From positions 88,616,594-88,680,593 of the forward strand of contig CM047428.1 in NCBI GenBank assembly GCA_026168455.1: a stretch of DNA of 64,000 nt, given 5' to 3'. The position numbers and the translations under genes were made by a program. Of this stretch, positions 1 to 12,274 are shown piece by piece. Position 1 is the first letter of the stretch. The number at the start of each line of letters is the position of its first letter. This DNA is from Theocolax elegans (lineage: Eukaryota; Arthropoda; Insecta; Hymenoptera; Cerocephalidae). The notes under the pieces are model-generated. The model did no database searches. It worked only from the letters and a program-made list of their open reading frames with translations, and had not been told where the DNA came from.

Positions 1-367
1 GCAGTAATGTTTTAGAACTAACTGGCAAAGTAGGTAATACACGTCTTCTTAAAATTTGGAGTAAATAATCAAGATGGTTCCTAGGAATTCTTGTTCTTAC
101 AGTCTAAACTCTTAATTCATTTATCTCGGATTCTTCATCATTTTCTTTTGACATGCAATTATCTGTCATATTTTCATTCCACTCATCTGCATTACTACTG
201 CTCTCATTGTTATTACTACTACTGTCATTATAATACTCAAAATTGCTGTTGTCACTCTCAGCATCACTAGAATTATCAGTATAAAGATTTTCTCTACTTT
301 CTAATACTTGCTCCGGTTCATCAACTATTAAACTTTTAATATTTATTAGTTTAAATCTTAAACCCAT
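1..367 (-). pseudogene. Fragment of a DNA-transposon-associated protein, truncated by the window edge
   Basis: The minus-strand frame opens with ATG at 367 and runs 87 codons to a TAG at 104-106. The first two thirds are a low-complexity acidic Ser/Asn/Asp/Glu stretch. The same frame continues open past the TAG to base 1 and reads HLDYLLQILRRRVLPTLP then SSKTLL. That pattern (Leu-rich helix followed by LPxLPxSSKTxL) resembles uncharacterised proteins carried by insect DNA transposons; this is from memory of the family, not a search. The in-frame stop and the cut at the window edge suggest a decayed copy. A real gene with a sequencing error at the TAG is the alternative. Function unknown. Confidence 0.35.
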
Positions 368-837
368 ACATTTTTTATATCGATGCTTCCGGACACGTCG
401 ACTGCTACTTATTGTAGTTTTTTAGAATTATTTTTATAACTATAAATTGTCAAAAAAATTAAATTCAGGTTATGTTTTTACATAAAATATATATTTCTGT
501 GCCGTTATAAAATTGGTCAAAATAACAAATCTTATTATCTAAAACATAGTAATTAAAAATATACACGTGACCAAAAAATTATTTTAACTTATAAAGTCTG
601 AAAATATGACATTAATACATATTTAAGTTAGACTGATATGTATTACTGTATGTCATATCTTAGAATTAGCTATCTTTTACCTAATTTACTTATACGCATG
701 TCTTATCTATTTTTAATGGCCAAGAAATGTATATCGTGCTAATTTAAGTTTACGGATTTCCGCTAGATACCATCTCTTCTTTTCATCATTTTTTTAATCG
801 TGAATCTCGAGTCTCACCTTGACGTACTTTATTCGTA

Positions 838-1829
838 TGTATATATATATGGGATATTCCACACGAAGTGGTCCGATCAAAATTTTAAAATGCTCCAAAT
901 TTTGGGTACACATTGCAAATGTTTTTCAGAATACAGAAAAAAATTTTTAGGTACTGGAATCTATTTGCTCAAAAGTTATTCTAACCTCAAAAAGTGGATT
1001 TTTCCAAGTTTTTTTCAACACCAGCTAGGTTTACCACTATTTAACTCAAAATCTATCAACTTTTGCTAAAGAACATTATATGTAACATTCATTGCTAATT
1101 GTGTCTGGAATTTATTCTTCTGGGTTAGAATTTCGAATTTCAAGGTGAATGTTATATAAACTATAGGTCAATATTAAACTCAAATAAAGTGCAAGTGCCC
1201 ACAATTGATTTTTTTATCCAAAAGTCTAAAAGAAAGTTTGGAGCAATACCTTTCAAATGGTCTGTAGCATTTTTATGGCCTCCAATTCTGTAAAAAGTTA
1301 TGATAATTTAAAAAAACACGAAATTTTTTTAAAAATTTAAATGGGAATTACCATGTTAATTTTTGTGAATTTTTTCTCTTTCTTTAAATTATCATAACTT
1401 TTTACAGAATTGAAGGCCATAAAAATGCTACAGACCATTTGAAAGGTATTGCTCCAAACTTTCTTTTAGACTTTTGGATAAAAAAATCAATTGTGGGCAC
1501 TTGCACTTTATTTGAGTTTAATATTGACATATAGTTTATATAACATTCACCTTGAAATTCGAAATTCTAACCTAGAAGAATAAATTCCAGACACAATTAG
1601 CAACGAATGTTACATATAATGTTCTATAGTAAAAGTTGATACTAACTTTAAAAAAAAATTTGAAAAAATTCACTTTTTGAGGTTAGAATAACTTATAAGC
1701 AAATAAATTCCAGTATCTAAAAATTTTTTTCTGTATTCTGAGAAATATTTGCAATGTGTACCCAAAATTTGGTGCATATTATAATTTTGATCGGACCAGT
1801 TCACGTGGAATACCCCATATATATACACC
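838..1829. repeat. Long foldback element, arms of about 450-470 bp
   Basis: Left arm about 838-1310 and right arm about 1384-1829 are reverse complements with scattered mismatches and a short insertion in the left arm. Outer ends read TATATATGGGATATTCCAC on the left and mirror TGGAATACCCCATATATA on the right. The centre (about 1311-1383) is A/T-rich. Both arms give the same apparent peptide in mirrored short ORFs (WSDQN then LGTHCK), which is a by-product of the repeat and not a gene. Consistent with a foldback/MITE-type DNA transposon; its transcript would form a roughly 450-bp hairpin. Confidence 0.85.
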
Positions 1830-2939
1830 TTGTCGGTTAAATTAGAAAACAAAAAATACAAGCAACTATTGTATTCTTTATTTATTTGATTACAAATATA
1901 AGTACCGTATAAAATATATCCGTCCAATTAAATAAATGTGATACATATCAAATATAAAATACAAGTCCCCTAAATAATTTGGGTTTCAATTTTCGTTATA
2001 TACTTTTAGTTATGAGTTCATATACATTTAGATTATGTCTCTGCATAGAGACATTTCCACTACATCTCACTTTTTTATGGGTGAAATATTAACGTTCACT
2101 CGTTCGTTTAGATTAGTTACTTTTACGATTATATGATGTGTTAATAATTTTATAGGTTAGGATATTATTAAAGTTAATTAAATTAAAGAAACTGATTAAG
2201 CATCGAAGTGTTGCTCTCTTCCCAAAACCGAGGTGTTTCTATGTTTATGTGTCATAAACGTACAACCTGAACAACCTCACAATATCACAACCTCACAATC
2301 TCACAACCTCGCAATCTTCTATTGTAGAATCTAGACTCGAAAGATTCGAGGATCGCACAAGTTTTAATAAATCAATAGTTTGGCATAGTTTCTTGACGAA
2401 GACTTGACGAAGTTACCGTAATTCGATTCCTCCTGACTAATTCTTTTTCAATAACTACAGCTTTACAACTCTTGCAAAAAGTAGAAATTTTGACAAATCA
2501 GAATACTCGCATAGTTTTCCAGGTTTCATCGAGCTGCCAAGGTTTAATTCCTTAAATCCGAATCAACTATTGATCTCCTTAATAATTTAAATGAAACCAT
2601 TATCAATTAGGGCAAAAGTCTGATATATTTAATCTGTTCTCGAGAACTGAGAACTTGGTCCAGATGTTTATCGATTGTTGCGTACTTTTCCCAGATAAAT
2701 AATCTTAACTCCGGTATGATCGACCGAGAAATCGGAAATTCGTTAAATTTCCTTTCTAGTTCAGACGCGTGCTCCTAGCAAAGAACGGCTCGAATAGAAA
2801 AGTAAATCTGAGTATAGGGAATCAAAGGCGTAAGTGAAATATCGTTGCGAGATTAACATTACAGTTAATACCGAATGCAACAGCGAGAGCAGACAACAGC
2901 GCCAAGAGATGTTTAAACGAATGCAGGGGCAAGGAATGG
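1830..2939. other. Non-coding stretch, no gene recognised
   Basis: AT-rich sequence with no convincing reading frame. A short pentamer-like array of cctcacaat/ctcacaacctc units lies near 2265-2320. I see no splice-bounded coding segment and no recognisable transposon ends. Confidence 0.5.
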
Positions 2940-2943
2940 TTAA

Positions 2944-4431
2944 CCCATTAACGCCTGAAACAGAGAAATGGTAACTCTGTTTTCAACCCTACATCTGTCA
3001 CATATTCCGCAGATATATTCAAAACAAACAAACTTTTTCTAAGGTATTTGTTGTCTACTTTCCATTTCCGGTCTCAGATTTGCAAATTTTCCACCCAAAA
3101 ATTTAATATGGCGATATTTATACAAAAAAGTGGAAAATTTCGATGCTTCTTTTTTTTTAATCCAATTTTTTATTGCATTAACATTGAGGACGATTTCCGA
3201 ATATTGAAATTCAATATGGCGACTGGAAAATGGCGTCTGAAGCGCAAAATTTTTGCCGAACATTCAAGAATTTTTTTTCTTAGAAATAGTGCATTTGACG
3301 AAAAAATCAATAAAAACAAAAAGTGTTTACAATCAGCCGAAAAATAATTTAAAATTTTTCCAACGAGTTTTGAGCAACTTGTTTTGTTTTGCTAATAGGC
3401 AATTTATGACAAATTTCAAAAATTCATCGAATCGTCTCGAAAAAAACAGAAAAAGATAAAAAAAAAAACGACAAGACGCTTTGACTCATTCACCTCCACG
3501 CGGTAAGTGTTGGGCAACATTGCATATCAACGGCTAAGAAATGAGAATTCTTTAATGAGAGAATCATATTGTCTGAAATTTGAGAGTTATTCGGGCACTA
3601 ATTCGAAACAAAGGAGTCCACCAATAAGAATAAAGACGATCCAAGACGTATAAATCATGCATTATCTTTTACTTTTACTAGCAATATTTCATTTGCAAAA
3701 AAAATTATTTTCGGGAAATGAAAGGAAAAGCCAAAATTAACCGACAAAGTTTCATTTTTAACATTGCAAGTATATCTATATATACAAATTTTGAATGTAT
3801 ATAGATATACTTCAAATGCTTTCCGTTGGCGATCTCCTTTCTCGGAATTGACCAAAAAGTACACCTGAATGTTTTCGAGACGATACAATGAATTTTTGAA
3901 ATTTGTCATAAATTGCCTATTGGCAAAAGTAAAAAAGTTGCTCAAAACTCATTGGAAAAAATTCAAAGTATTCTTTGGCTAATTTAAGCACTTTTTTTCG
4001 TATTGATTTTTTCGTCAAATGCACTATTTCTGAGAAAAAAATTCGTAAATATTTGGTAAAAATTTTGCGCTTCAGGCGCCATTTTCCAGTCGCCATATTG
4101 AATTTCAATATTCGGAAATCGACTGAATTTTAAGTACAATTAATTAATGCTCCCATAGTTGCGAGAAAAAGTTCAGCCCTCAATGTTAATGCAATAAAAA
4201 ATTGATTAAAAAAAAGAAGCATCGAAATTTCCACCTATGTGTATAAATATCGCCATATTAAATTTTTGGGTGGAAAATTTGCAATTCTAAGACCGAAAAT
4301 GGAAAGTAGACAAAAAAATACCTCAGAAAAAGTTTGTTTGCTTTGAATATATCTGCGGACTATGTGTCAGATTTGGGGTTGAAAACTTACCATTTCTGAC
4401 TTACCATTTCTCTGTTTCGGGCATTAATGGG
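2944..4431. mobile_element. TTAA-flanked foldback MITE (piggyBac-like), 1488 bp
   Basis: The element is bounded by TTAA at 2940-2943 and 4432-4435. Its termini are inverted: CCCATTAACGCCTGAAACAG on the left and the mirror CTGTTTCGGGCATTAATGGG on the right. The inverted similarity continues inward for about 500 bp (about 2944-3455 against 3870-4431), leaving a unique centre around 3456-3870. A TTAA target-site duplication with CCC at the tip is the piggyBac-superfamily signature. No transposase is present; the ORFs inside the arms mirror one another and are artefacts of the repeat. Confidence 0.85.
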
Positions 4432-4435
4432 TTAA

Positions 4436-5005
4436 TTACCCTATCGAATATGGGTGTATAACAAAAAGTCTGACGACTACGACAGCCGACACTCCAGGTA
4501 ATTGAGTGAAGTTGTGTTAAACTCACTAAAAGTTAAACCTGTGAATTCGAATTCGGTGATGAGCCGGTAAAGTGCGGAGAACCAGATGGGAGTCGACGCT
4601 TTAACATGCGGAGAATTATGAACATTTGCGAATCGCGAACTCGTGCACCTCAACTTATTGGTATGCATAAGCATCGAGCCAAGTTCCTTCTCCTTCGCGC
4701 TTCACTACTACTAACACTCATCTTTATTCTCTTGTTCCTACTACTATACTCCTTCGTATTTTTATTTTTCATCGTCCGGCATGGTTGGCGTACGTTCGAA
4801 TGTGGATCAACCAAAGATTACCGGGATCCAAACAACAACAATTTCATATCTCAGCTTTTTCCAATTCATTTTTTAACTGAATTTTCCCACACATTTTACG
4901 ACAAATTCCCCATTTCAAAGTCATTAAACATTATTTTTAAAATATATATCAATTTGTACACATTTTATCGATTCAATGAACTTAAAGAACAAGAAATATA
5001 TATAT
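4436..5005. other. Unique sequence with an unassigned ORF start encoding a hydrophobic segment
   Basis: An ATG at 4606 opens a + strand frame with basic residues followed by about 30 hydrophobic residues (roughly codons 25-57), the shape of a type II membrane anchor. It lies upstream of the mannosidase exon at 5838, and that enzyme needs such an anchor. However, no strong GT donor follows, the frame then runs into the SINE at 5006, and no stem exon is visible between here and 5838. I do not call it a gene; it remains a weak candidate first exon. Confidence 0.2.
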
Positions 5006-5372
5006 TTTATTCTCTTTGCTCATCATCCCGTATACCCATTAAATGGGTTTTTACAGGGACACCCCTACCACCTATGTGTGGGGGTGAAAACATTCCAATT
5101 TTTTCCATCCCAGTCCCCACCGTCTCGCATTCGCCCGGGGTTATGCCCGTGAGGAAGGGAAAACCTTGTAAGAAAACCTAGCGTAGGCCCAAACACCGAA
5201 ACCGAATGTTCCACACCTTCCGCTCACGTTGTGAAATGTGGAAAAACACCTAACCGATCCTGAAAGCCGCACAAGAATGGTGTTACCCATCCAAGTGCCA
5301 ACCGCACTCAGTGCTGCTTAACCTTCGTGATCGACTGAGGTGCGTCTCCGCCACTCCGCCACCGTGTCGGTT
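5006..5372 (-). mobile_element. 5S rRNA-derived SINE, copy 1, with target-site duplication
   Basis: Read on the minus strand from about 5370, the head carries 5S rRNA-like internal promoter blocks: GATCACGAAGGTTAAGCAGC (box A region) and GGCACTTGGATGGGTAAC (box C region). It is followed by a body shared with the copies at 12.8 and 58.0 kb. The flanks share ACAAGAAATATATATAT at 4989-5005 and 5373-5389, a probable 17-bp target-site duplication, although the A/T-rich motif and neighbouring (AT)n make the exact length uncertain. The 3' tail is shorter than in copy 3. Confidence 0.85.
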
Positions 5373-5377
5373 ACAAG

Positions 5378-5379
<2 letters not shown>

Positions 5380-5429
<50 letters not shown>
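5380..5429. repeat. (AT)n microsatellite
   Basis: About 50 bp of uninterrupted TA dinucleotides directly beside the 5' end of the 5S-SINE. Confidence 0.95.
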
Positions 5430-5431
<2 letters not shown>

Positions 5432-5837
5432 CGATTAAAAACATAGACTTTATTAAGCAAAGATAACCCTTCAAAATAACACCACAAACTTTTCCATACA
5501 TGCCACGAAAAAGGGAAATAAATATAATATACTTGGCAGTACTCTTTACATCTCGCAAAACCTGACGCTCATAAATTATTCCCGCAAATAAAACCCACGA
5601 AGAAAATAAGTAAAATTTTTAATCAACATATTTTCGTTGTTTATCTTACGATACTACACACACATATATATATATACATATACCTCATTTAAAGATCAAT
5701 TAAAGAATTTGAGAAAAAAGCTATTACTTTTCCAACGTTTTTTATTTCACTTTTATTATATAGTCTCATAAAAATAAAAAAAAATAGATCGTTAGTATGA
5801 TCGACGGTTGCATGTGTAAACGATTTAAAAATTTCAG

Positions 5838-6010
5838 GTAATATTGGTGCCGCACAGCCACACGGATCCAGGATGGCTAAAAACGTTCGAGCAATATTTC
5901 CATACCGCAACTCGCAGTATTTTGAACAACATGGTGACGAAACTGCAGCAGTGGCAGAATATGACTTTTATATGGAGCGAAGTATCATTTTTATCCATGT
6001 GGTGGGAAAG
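5838..6010 (+). CDS. alpha-Man-IIb: alpha-Man-IIb exon a (first recognisable exon)
   Basis: Acceptor ATTTCAG ends at 5837 and donor G|GTGCGT starts at 6011. It encodes the catalytic-domain start ([13 protein letters not shown]) through [14 protein letters not shown], and the last two bases (AG) complete a Ser codon with exon b. The ORF crossing this exon on the other strand is a shadow. Confidence 0.93.
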
Positions 6011-9000
6011 GTGCGTATATTGATTCGATAATAATATCTTACTCTAAAGAGAGAGAGAGAGAGAGAGAGAGTTATAACTATTTTCAGAAACATCGACGAT
6101 CGTATAGTGGTATTATATACTATCGTAATCAAAACTTTTACTGTGGTCTATCGAGTTCGGTTTGGAATTATTGTTAATGCATTCTCTGGTTGAAATTTGA
6201 CTGTTTGATAATGGTTTGAGGTTAAGAATATATGCTTTACAAGCTCTCATAATAAATGATCACTTTTTCGTTGATTTTCTTAAAAATGGCCGAAATGTTG
6301 GATAGAACGTACAAACTGGTTTTGTTTCTTTATTTATATTAAAAATACCTATAGATATATACCTGGCCCTTAAGACTAATCAACTAGTTTTATCAGGTAA
6401 TTTATACATTTTACCGATTTATCATAGTTCAAATTCTACCAGAGCAACAATTTCTAACTGTTCCCTTGTCTATTTTTTGGAAACTAGAAATTCGAAAATC
6501 CACTGAATTTGACGAAAGTGCGTCTAGTTGCAGTTACGACGACGCGTATATCTATCTATCCACGGAAATAATTTAGATAGAATTTCAATAACCAGAAAAT
6601 ATGCTAACTATTGCTATCGTACATCCAAATATAAGGAAAAAGTACTACAAATGTATAAATAATCTTTGCATAAGATTCAGATCGTTTGAAAAAAAAGAAA
6701 AAGTAAAAATAGATGTGACGCATGCATATATGTACCTTTTCCTTCTACACGTCATCACTGACAAATGAATTTGCATAACAGTTATTTATATAAAAATGTC
6801 GAATTAAAATGCATTATTTACGTCATATGTTCTACCTTACATTATTACTTGTCGACCTATCTTCATTTTGCACTCAATTGCCTTTCCATTCAATTTCACG
6901 CGTTTAAAAAATAATTATACCGAATGTTGGTCAAAGGCTGTTGATACACAAATATTGATATAAATAGTGCTTTTAATGATTGTAAGAGAAAAACCCCTTC
7001 TAATAGGATATAATTATTATTAAATAATTATTTTTTTTCTGAACGAAATATATACCCATATAACTATCAAATTGGATCATACCAACTAGGTATATTTTTC
7101 TAATACACAAGAATAAACTATAATATATACAAACGTGTACAATGTACTATTTTTGTTATTAGTTATTTCTCTAAAATGTAACTATTTGTTGTTAAAATGC
7201 ATGATATATATATATAAGGAATATGTTAATTAATCGGTTGAATTGTATGTCAATGGTAGTGCTCATCCGACGAAGAAAATGATCGTCAAAAGACTGGTGA
7301 AAGAAGGTCGATTAGAAATGACAACCGGCGGTTGGGTGATGACCGACGAAGCAACCTCCCATATTTACGCCATGTTGGATCAACTGATCGAAGGTAAACC
7401 CATATACATCAAATTAATTCAATCGTTTAAGGGCCTCCCAATCCCTACTAATTCCACAAGTCCTCCTTCACTAGGGTCTTACCCTTTGAAAAATTGGCAT
7501 TCAATAAATTTTGTTTATTAACAACTCTAAGTGAGTAAATAGGTACTATATTTCAGGAATACATTACAGAAATATTGTCAAATATCAAATGACATTAGAT
7601 TCTTACGCAAAAAAATGTCAAAGTAAACCACGATACGATAACGATTTATGATTGTCCAAAGTTTCAAAGCCATTGATGCACTAATTAGCGAGATTCATTG
7701 TTTTAATAATTTTCGCATGCTGATACAGGGCCATTCATTTTTAAAATAACGTAATTAAGGGGAGTCCGTAGAGTATAGTTTAACCACCATATCACCACCC
7801 GAAAAATTGCTAGCAGAAGTGGCCCTGCCGTCAGATAGGCTAAGTTCATATTCGACAATAATTATGGGCAATTAAAGAAAATAGAGTTTCTATTACACCA
7901 AATCGAAGTTGAGTGCCACAGCTATTGATGTAACGATTAATTACATGTTACTTAGCTGATCGAAAAGTCAGCATTTTCGACGAATAGTGATCAATACAAA
8001 TCAATGCTGAGAACACATACCGAAGTGACTTCGTATGCCCATAATTATTGTCGAATATGAACTCAGCCTATCTGACGGCAGCGCCACTGCTACTCACAAA
8101 TTTTCGGGTGGCGGATTTGTGAAGCTATCGGCACAGACTCTCCTTAATGTAAGAATTATTTTACTTAGTACCCAAATTCGGGACAAAATTCAAATTTATG
8201 TACATTATTAATTAGAAAGATGCGCTAGTTGATGAATAAATTGCAAAAAGAAAAATTTATCAAAAATGTAAAATATTTGAAAAATTGAGAGTTAAAAATA
8301 AAAATTGTTTTTTCCTGGTAAAGTTGGGTAGCTATAAGGGAAGGTAGCCCCTTTTGCGGGACAGAACAATGTATGTCAAGTTGGAGATATAAAAACTTAT
8401 GTATCCAACATTAGCGTTATGAGAATCGAAGGTGCATGTAAAAATGAGCAGACCCTAGACTAACCTCCAAAAATTTACGCATTGATTTCTTAATATTTAT
8501 AACTATTTACGGTGCACTTAATACTTATTTGAATTTATTCAAGTATACAATGTTAGTATCAATAGCTAGTTTTATCACATTTATTCCCAGTTTTGAGTTT
8601 GTCCCAAATTCGGGTACTTTATCTTATTTCCTAAGAGTGTAAAGTCACTCCAACGGTGTACCATATCTTACTCTTACAGATTTCGAGAGTTGTTTAAATG
8701 TTTCTTGTCAGTTGGAAAATAGCACGGATAGTATCGAATTGGAACCCTTGATAAGAGTTCCTTATATTTCATTTATTTATCTTGCAATATTTCTTTATGT
8801 TAAACAACTTGATATATATTTTAAAATTTTTGGTTGGAGATGGTGCTCGAAACGGTAATGCATATTTCTGCCTAAATATAGTACACACAGGTTGATTATT
8901 AGTAAAAACAAAAAAGTAACAAATTCTCAGTCTCCATTAATTAATGTCGTATTTTAATTACATGTGGCCATTTTTATGTGATACTTCACATCGATAAGGT

Positions 9001-11526
9001 AGGGAGGCCGGTACCTTTTTTCCTCAATTATTGTTCAAATCCTTGATTCATTCATATTGCACCATTTAGCTAGAAGTTAGGATTTAATACAAAGAACAAA
9101 GGAAAAAGTAAAGAGGAAAGAGAAAAGAGAAAAGAGAAAAGAGAAACGTTGGATTAAACGTAACTTGTGAAACGATTCACCGCGAATCTAACTAAAAGTC
9201 TAGAAACATTTTTCATTTTTTTCAAAATTCTCGTCTCGTCGCAAAGGTTATTTTTCGAAGATGTCCCGGCACATCAAAAACGTACATCTTCCTTTTCAAC
9301 GAGTCGTAAATCAGTGATACGATTGCGTAACTGCAAATCCCATTTATCAGATAAATAAACAATCTATTGTTTAAATAATGAAGAAAGAAAGATGAAAAGG
9401 AAAACGATATAGTTAAAGGTATAATCGAATAATCAATGCTCAACGCACGTAAGTACCGTGGATAATGTATCATTTATTTATCATTTATTTATCATTTTTT
9501 ATAATCTTACCCGATTGGTTCACTTAGAATAACATTTTTCATTTTTTTCAAAATTCTCGTCTCGTCGCAAAGGTTATTTTTCGAAGATGTCCCGGCACAT
9601 CAAAAACGTACATCTTCCTTTTCAACGAGTCGTAAATCAGTGATACGATTGCGTAACTGCAAATCCCATTTATCAGATAAATAAACAATCTATTGTTTAA
9701 ATAAATGAAGAAAGAAAGATGAAAAAGAAAACGATATAGTTAAAGGTATAATCGAATAATCAATGCTCAACGCACGTAAGTACGTGGATAATGTATCATT
9801 TATTTATCATTTATTTATCATTTTTTTATAATCTTACCCGATTGGTTCACTTAGAATCTCGGTTGTAGCCGTGCAATAAATAGCTCAACTGAATCGTTTG
9901 CGAATTTGGTGATATCAAACCGCGTAATATAAATTTTAATCATTTTACACTAGAACTGACGTTATCTTGTATAGTGGAAAAGAGTAAAGTGAAGTAAGTA
10001 AGGAAGTAAACAATGTAAAATACAAATATGGAAACTCGGATAGTGATAAATAGGTGGAATATATCAATCGGGTGGTGTGTCGAGCTAGCAACATTCTTTT
10101 CATTAATATATATTATGGGCGTATGCGCGCGCGGGTCATTGATCCAGCGGAAAAGGGGCAATACGTACTCTTCTTTATAATCTCGATTATACATACCTGT
10201 ATGTGTACGCGCGCATACACACGTAGACATCTTTTTACCTTCTCACAGTTTCCCTTAATAGGGAAAATAACAATCTTTTGAATCGTCAATCGGCGAGTAC
10301 AAAATTTATAAAAAAAAGAGAAGAAAATAACATAACAAAACAGAAGAGAAAAGGAAAAGTGATTGTACATACATTTATCGAGCGCGTAAACTAAAGTGAG
10401 ACAAAAAAGTTGTGATACGTTCGTATACGATGGGGTATACTGCACCTTGGGATATATCGGACGACGTTGTCATAGTCAACGGATCACTCGGTATACGAAA
10501 TAATTGTTGGCTCGGAATAATTGGTTATCGATTGACTTGTTAATAAACGAGCGGTGTGCGCGTCAATAATTACGGAGATGTGCGCTCCATCGCACTGAGT
10601 AATATCATTTATGATAAATTCTCTCTCTTCCTCCCCGCGTGTAATGTTAATATTTCTCTCTTTTCCACAGGATGTCCATTTTTATTCGACGTTATTGTTT
10701 CGTTGAATGGAGTTCGTACAAGGGAGTGTTTAAAATACATTTTCTTTAGGAGAAAAAGTTTTTTTTTAAGAAAACATTGATGCGTACTATTTCCTCGGAA
10801 ACTGGATCCGAGACGAGCACTCTCGATAACTCAAGTGTACTATTCAAAAAGTTGGGAAAATTCGGGTTTTTTGTTGGAGGGATCGAAATACTTGAAATTT
10901 AAACGACACCGGCTTCATTGGAGACGATAAAACTATTCTGGCTAAATAATCCCCTTATATAGTAAAACCAAGACATCGATGCTCTTCATTCAAGTATTCT
11001 TTCTCAATGAGTTATATTTCACCGTAAATTATCGATGGATTATATATTAGCGTTAACAGAAAATTTGATTATTTAATCTATGACTCACAACAATAAGTCT
11101 AGTTTTTTATGTCTCTTATTATTCTATAATTATTCTCAATAATTCAACAAATTTTTCAACAATTTTTTTTAACAAGCACCAGAGTCCTATTTTTTACCGT
11201 AGATTACAATGTTATTTGTTAAATTTTGGTGTAAATCCGCCGAGTAATAAAATAATAATTACCGCGACGATTGATGTAACATTTCTTTAAGTTATGTTAC
11301 ACGAAAATCTCGATTTTCTACTATTTTCTGTTTTTTCTCCATCATGGATTTACGCGAAAATTTGTCCAAAATTAGGCCCTCGTAAACAAAAATCACAATA
11401 TCGTAACTGCCCTAGTAATATCAGGCCTGCAGAGAGCACAAATAAATTATGTAATTTCTACGTGCAGTTGTAACATTCCAATAATCTTGTTATTTTATCC
11501 GGTAAATAAATAAATCCATTAAAAAT

Positions 11527-11594
<68 letters not shown>

Positions 11595-12242
11595 GTCGAT
11601 AATAACGTTATAGCTTCAGCGTTTTCTTACATTTATTTTTTTAGTATTAATTAAACATCAAACTCTGAAATCTCTAAGTAATATTATTTTCTCTTTTTAA
11701 TTAAACGATTGCAGGTGTAATATATTTTTGGTTTACTGATAGTACTGTCGACAATCGATTAAATCACTTTTGTGTAAAATAAAATAGTTATTAATCAAAC
11801 ACAGCTTCGTTAACTTCTTTCTTGTCTTTTAAACTATTTAGCGAACTTTCTTAGATTTTTCGATTAATAATTTTAATATCATTTTTAATCTATAATCATT
11901 TTATCTAATAATTCAACATTAACGACTCACAATATATTATGTATTCAATTTTGTTTGAATAAAATATCTTTTTATAAACATAGTAGCTTCTTCACTGACT
12001 TATGTAGTCAATTTTTCAGTTTTTATAACTCCAAATTTCTTTTCTATCAAGCAATATTTTTTTTGTCACATTTATCTCAGCGATAGCTAATTCTTGATTT
12101 TGTATAATTCACCATCAATATTTAGCGAAAATAGTTTACTTTCTTTGTTCAATCTCTCAAGTCACTTGATCGGTAACCATTTTTGACAGCACTTTACATA
12201 CACACACACACGCACGCACTCACGCACGCACGCACTCACGCA

Positions 12243-12274
<32 letters not shown>

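Noticed and set aside
800..1069. Conserved small protein encoded at both 800-1069 (+) and 1670-1927 (-)
   Set aside because: The two ORFs are mirror images from the arms of the foldback repeat; no other coding evidence.
4606..5181. 191-codon + strand ORF with a membrane-spanning stretch, possibly the missing N-terminus of the mannosidase
   Set aside because: The last third is 5S-SINE sequence, no strong splice donor follows the hydrophobic part and no stem exon lies between it and 5838. Kept only as a weak candidate in the features.
5006..5372. Functional 5S rRNA gene
   Set aside because: Only the internal promoter blocks match; the 5S 5' and 3' stems and length (about 120 nt) are not kept and a 250-300-bp non-5S body follows. 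The TSDs show a SINE.
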